The position numbers and the translations under genes were made by a program. Shown here one piece after another: positions 59,970 to 64,000 of a stretch of DNA of 64,000 bases. This stretch comes from Polytrichum commune (taxonomy: Eukaryota; Streptophyta; Polytrichopsida; Polytrichales; Polytrichaceae), in NCBI GenBank assembly GCA_950295325.1, contig OX485807.1, positions 51,984,440-52,048,439 on the forward strand. Reading direction: 5' to 3'. How positions within the stretch are numbered: position 1 is the stretch's first letter; each line of letters begins with the position of its first letter. The notes under the pieces were generated by a model that was not told the DNA's origin, made no database searches, and was given only the letters and a program-made list of their open reading frames with translations.

Positions 59970-61750
59970 TCATGTGGAAGTTTGTGTAGCAATATTAGAT
60001 GTGCATTTCGGTAATCCGCATATTGTCTTGTGGAGTGCTATAATCTTTTTGTCGAGTTTTTTGATGGCCGGAATAGAGTATGGTATTGTGTAAAAGCTGT
60101 AGGCTATTCCAACACGTATGATTGTGTTTGCCATGTTGATTTTTTGCTTCATAGTGGCCGGACATGCTACGAGGGCTTGACATTGTTTGATGATTTTTGC
60201 TGTAATGGTGTTTATTTGTATTTTCCATTTAAGTGAAGGTGCAAGATTTATTCCGAGATAAGTGTATGGTTCGTGTTGATTGAAAACTGGAATTGGTAGG
60301 TTTCTATAGTTTATATTAATAGATTGGATCAAGACTTTGAATGTTATGAGGTTCATTTTAGATTTATTAGGACATCCGGTCATTGCGCATTTGGGTATTC
60401 CGAGGTCCATTCTTGCCCATTCACAGAATTTGTCTAATTTGTTTAGTTGTACTTGTAATGATTTTAGTTTGTTAGCAATAGCTGCTAAGTCATTTGCATA
60501 TGCTGCAGATGTAATTTTTACTTTAAATGTTCCGAAGGTGTATCCATTATCGCCTTGTTGTAGCCATCTAAGGAGGGGTTCTAAAAATATTATAAATAAA
60601 TATGGGCTGATAGTGTCTCCTTGTATTGTACTTCTTTGAATGGGGATAGGTAGGGTTTTACCAAAGTATTTTCCAGTAAATATGGTAGATGCTTGTGACT
60701 ATATGTTTCTGATGAGGTTTAGGGCGTCAGTTGGATAACCAAGGCCCTTCATTATGGTTAAAAGTCTTGCATGGTCAATGGAGCCGAAAGCATTTTTGAA
60801 ATCAATGTAGAGGATGTATATATCTTGGTTCGTAAGTCTAGCATCTTCTAATGTTGCAATGAGGAGTTGAAGTTGTCTAGATGTTCCTCTTTCGGCTCTG
60901 AATCCTTCTTGATTGTCATGTAGTATTTGGTATATTTCTCCATAAGCTGAAAGGATAGAGGTTAGTATGCTTGTGTGCTTGAGTATAATTTATATATGGT
61001 GTTAGCTAGTGCGATAGGTCTGTTGTTGGTAAGTTTTGACGGGTCACCTTTCTTATATAGTAAAACTGTTAAACTAGTTTTCCACGATGCGGGGATTTGT
61101 TTTTGTTTGTAGCAGTGTTTGAAAAATAAATAGAGTAGTTTGTGAAATCGTGGGGGCATATTTTTTAAGATTGAATTAGGAATTTTGTCTGGGCCCGGGG
61201 CTTTGTTGTTGCCTAGGTTTTTAAGGCAGAAGTCGTATGTTTCTTGGTCAAAGTATGTGTGCAGGGGAATTTGGGGTTCACCACATTGATCAATTATAAA
61301 TCCTTCTAGGTCGTGCCATGGGTATTGCCTAACACCACATGTGTAGTATGATGGGTGAGTATTATGATAGTGACATATGGGTACTGTTGGGCGGTTACTG
61401 ATGGATTGTTGGATGTGTATTTCTTTTGCAATGTCTTCAGGGCTAGTTAAGATATTGTTTTGTCTATCCGTGATTGAGTCTAGGGGGGAAGTTTCGGAAT
61501 GTTTGAAGACTTTCCTATTTATCTTTTTAGGGTTTTTTTCATACATTTGTCGGTATTTTGATACAGCTTTTAGAATACAGTCTTTGGTATATTTTGTGGT
61601 GATTTTTCTGGCATTTTTATTAGCGGTTTTTGCGATGGCAGCTACGATGTCTATCCATTCATTTGGAAGGGTGGCTATTGTGGGTGGGTGCGGGATTTGC
61701 ACATTTTGGTGGTTTCGAATTTCATTTAGGATAGGGTTTGCCAGTATGGG
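59970..61750 (-). pseudogene. LINE reverse transcriptase domain, broken
   Basis: RT motifs in order: 'NNKAPGPDKIPNSIL' and 'LLYKKGDPSKLTNNRPIALA' in one frame, then, after a shift near 60970, 'HDNQEGFRAERGTSRQLQLL', 'LYIDFKNAFGSIDHARLL' (motif A Asp present), 'QGDTISPYLF' (motif B), 'SAAYANDLAAIA' (motif C) and 'YLGINLAPSLKW' (motif E). Motif C should be YADD; the first Asp is Asn (codon at 60494-60492), which would abolish polymerisation. An in-frame TAG at 60701-60699 separates motifs A and B. It is clearly of APE-LINE type and not a retroviral or LTR RT. Confidence 0.85.
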
Positions 61751-64000
61751 TTGTTTTTTGCAATGTATATAGTTTTCTAATAAGGTTATATGTATCAAGG
61801 TGTTTTTTCCATTCTTTAGATAGCTTTCGTGGCAGGAAGCCACCTTGTTGTGCAGTTTTGTTTGTGAGGGATGGTATTGGGGCTGCTTTGCAGATTTTTT
61901 CAATGGTTTCAGAGATTTTTACTACAATATTATCTAGAGTTGTACAGGCTTCTTGCCATTGATCAGGGTTGAAGTGGTTGTGGTCCTCTAGTAATTTGGT
62001 TAGTTCGTTTAGTTGCGTGGAGTATGTTTCGAAAAATTCTATATTAAAATTTTCTAAGTTTTCCGGAGGTATCGGGTTTAGTATTCTGGTTGGTGTGATA
62101 TTCGTGGAGAATAGGGATCTAGCTATAAGTGTGTTTAGGGGTATGTGTAGAGTAACTGGGTAGTGGTCTGAGTTTAGATTCATGTTTGTGTTTGTTGTGG
62201 AGGTAAATCTGCTATTGTCTGGTGAGTTGATATAGAAGCCGTCTATAAGGCTAGTTGATGTGTAATTATAGCCTCCTTGTCTGGAGAGGATAGTGTCCGT
62301 AGGAATATATTCTAGATTGAGGGTTGTGGTGAAGTTTTTCCATTGTATATCTTCTTCTTGTGGTGGTGTATTGTTATTATAGTTTTGCCTACCAGTGAGT
62401 GCAATGTCTCTGTTAAAATCACCACATAGGATGTGCGTGTGGTTTGGATGTGCAGTGATTTGATTGGTAATTACGGTTTTGAAGTACGGAATGAGGTGGA
62501 TATCTTCTAAGTGTGTGGGCATATACATGTGTATGATTAGCCATGGTAGGAGTGGGTGATTGTTTATTTTTATTATTTGTAAATATGGGGAGATGTTTGC
62601 TTGTGAGGGGATCTTGGTGACGTTTCCAGGAAATGCGTATTTGTTATGAATGAGTGTGAGTAAGCCACCTCTTCTGGGGGTGTAAGGCATTCTTTGTTGT
62701 ATACATCTTGTGAGGGTGTGCATGTTGTTAAAAATAAGTTTGTATTTAGGGAATAAGTTCTGTATGTGTTTTGTTGATTTAGTTGCTGTCAATTTGGTTT
62801 CTTGGATATTAATCATTGTAGTATTTTTGAAGGAGTAATTTATTAGGCTTTGTAGATTTGGTAAGGCTGTGTTAAACGATGAGGCATTCCAAGTTATCAT
62901 GTTTGTTTCGTGGTTGGTATTTATGATGTTTTTTGGAGTTGGTGTAGGGGTGTTTGGAAGTAGAGGCGGGTGTGAGTATTCATTTATGTTTTCTAGGCAA
63001 CGGAGGGATTCAGTTATTAATTTTTCTGGGAGATAGGGGAATTTTCTTTGGAGTGTGACTGGAGTATTTGGGATTTCTTGGCTGTGGATGAATTCATATA
63101 GTTCAGTATGTATAGTGTTTTTGGGGAATATTATGTCTTGGTTATTTTCTACAAATGTAGTGTATGGGTGTTTTGTTAGAATATGCCGTTCTGGGGGGTT
63201 GTTAAGGTTGGCTAGCCTAATGATAAGCGTGTTGGTCCATATATTGGTAAAGTGGTGAATGTGTGGCTGGGCTAGTATATTGTTACATGTGTTTATTGAG
63301 GGGCTTATAATGATGATTAAGGCGTATAGTATGTGAGTTGATAGGGAATGGCTTTGTGTTTGGATGTATTGATGTAAGTTTGTATACATAGTGGTTGCTT
63401 GGTGATGTAGTGGATGATTATATTTTAGTATGGGTACAAATGTGGTAGCTATGTGTTGATATTCGGGTTGTAGTTTTATCGTATTTGGAATAAAATATTC
63501 TTTGGCTCTCTTTTTGTGTGAGGCGGGATGTGTGTGTAAAATATCAGGCATTGGTCCGGGGTTGGGTTCTATATCTCCACATTTTAATAATGTTAGTTTG
63601 TTAATGAAGTAGTACCCATGAAGTTGTATTGTTTTTGGTATTTTCTTGTTTTTTTTTATATATTTGGTAAGTATGAATCTGGTTGTAGTAAAAATGTTAG
63701 GTAAGGCAGGTATTTTGTTTGATATTTGTTTGGTTGAGAAGTGTGTATTTGTGTTGTCTTTAGGTGTGTGGTCTGTTATTGTGTTAGGTGTCCAGTTGTT
63801 TGCGATTTGGTATTTGTTTTTATTTTTGTGGGGAGGCCGGGAGGCCGAAGCCGTTTTATGTTGAAGGCGATGTTTCGATTGAGGTTTATATTTAGAATAA
63901 AATTTATATTTAATGTGTATAGAACGGTTGTAGTGAGATTTGTGTAGGTGTGGGTATATTGTTTGTTTTGTTTTCTGGCGAGGCCGGTAGGCCGAGGCCA
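61722..64000 (-). pseudogene. LINE N-terminal region, 2A-like site and APE endonuclease (partial)
   Basis: One frame is open from the window edge (64000) to 61722, at least 759 codons. The first about 150 residues are Lys/Asn/Thr-rich and unrecognised. They end in the 2A-like motif at 63578-63552, followed by Met (63551). Counting from that Met, the APE (exonuclease-endonuclease-phosphatase) domain spans about residues 215-470: 'MITWNASS' (218-225), 'QETKL' (250-254, catalytic Glu), 'RRGGLLTLIH', 'LCGDFNRD' (375-382), 'SLIDGFYI' (434-441) and 'SDHYPVTL' (461-468, catalytic Asp-His). All key residues are present. Near 61750 a run of six A's probably lost or gained a base, moving the frame into the RT part. 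Whether the protein starts beyond the window cannot be seen. Confidence 0.85.
63552..63578 (-). other. 2A-like ribosome-skipping motif
   Basis: Codons spell GDIEPNPGP, preceded in frame by 'KLTLLKC', giving the full D-x-E-x-N-P-G-P consensus with the upstream Leu-rich helix typical of 2A-like sequences. In 2A sites the ribosome skips the last Gly-Pro bond and releases the upstream polypeptide. Here that would separate the N-terminal part from the APE-RT part. 2A-like motifs are known near ORF2 starts of some animal and trypanosome non-LTR elements. Activity here is inferred from the motif only. Confidence 0.8.

Larger units (their letters stand above)
56120..64000 (-). mobile_element. Dualen/RandI-like dual-endonuclease LINE, degenerate, cut by window edge
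   Basis: Non-LTR retrotransposon read from 64000 downwards. Order of parts: N-terminal region with a 2A-like motif; APE endonuclease (about 62910-62145); reverse transcriptase (about 61350-60000); a His/Cys-rich linker (about 59450); RNase H (about 58040-57540); a Cys/His motif (about 56790-56680); and a PD-(D/E)XK restriction-like endonuclease (56632-56120). Having both an APE and a restriction-like nuclease plus RNase H is the architecture described for Dualen/RandI elements of green algae. Several frameshifts and stops, plus a 409-bp MITE insertion (57121-57529), make it inactive. The 5' end lies outside the window. The coding strand is A/C-rich and G-poor, so the plus strand looks G/T-rich. 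No target duplication can be read. Confidence 0.85.

Noticed and set aside
56097-63947. Numerous plus-strand frames of 60-180 codons across the LINE
   Set aside because: They are shadows of the A/C-rich minus-strand coding sequence. They are rich in Val, Gly, Phe and Cys and have no family features.

Overview
This window is nuclear DNA of a land plant. It has GT-AG introns, one complete dirigent gene, one complete gene of a conserved plant (probably plastid-targeted) family, long AT-rich intergenic stretches, and many class II transposon remnants with clean target-site duplications (TSDs). The species cannot be fixed from the sequence. The low gene density and a dual-endonuclease LINE of a kind best known from green algae suggest a non-seed plant, but this is only a hint.

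Layout. 0-1.7 kb is a nest of four MITEs. 1.7-22 kb is intergenic DNA with hAT-type and other terminal-inverted-repeat (TIR) elements (7.75, 10.0, 10.6, 13.1, 16.8 and 20.9 kb), transposase relics and a probable cytochrome P450 fragment. 23-26.5 kb holds coding relics of unknown function, one of them turned into an inverted repeat, and a 5S-rRNA-derived SINE. 26.75-29.9 kb is a broken, inverted duplicate of the 5' half of the gene at 48.2-51.8 kb. 36.3-37.1 kb is the dirigent gene. 38.0-45 kb has another TIR element, a second copy of the 13.1-kb hAT element, five short palindromes in a degenerate array and a SWIM-type transposase relic. 45.8-47.1 kb is a fold-back element with two 495-bp arms, inserted in the duplicated segment; the 29.84-kb copy preserves the empty site. 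48.2-51.8 kb is the intact 10-exon gene.

56.1-64.0 kb (minus strand, running off the window) is the most notable object. It is a degenerate non-LTR retrotransposon whose pieces read, in order: an N-terminal region ending in a perfect 2A-like motif, an APE-type endonuclease, reverse transcriptase (its YxDD box reads YAND), RNase H with all acidic residues, a Cys/His motif, and a C-terminal PD-(D/E)XK restriction-like nuclease. APE plus restriction-like nuclease in one element is the Dualen/RandI architecture. A 409-bp hAT MITE with an 8-bp TSD sits inside it.

Only the dirigent gene and the 48.2-kb gene look functional as host genes. Everything else that can be identified is mobile or decayed.
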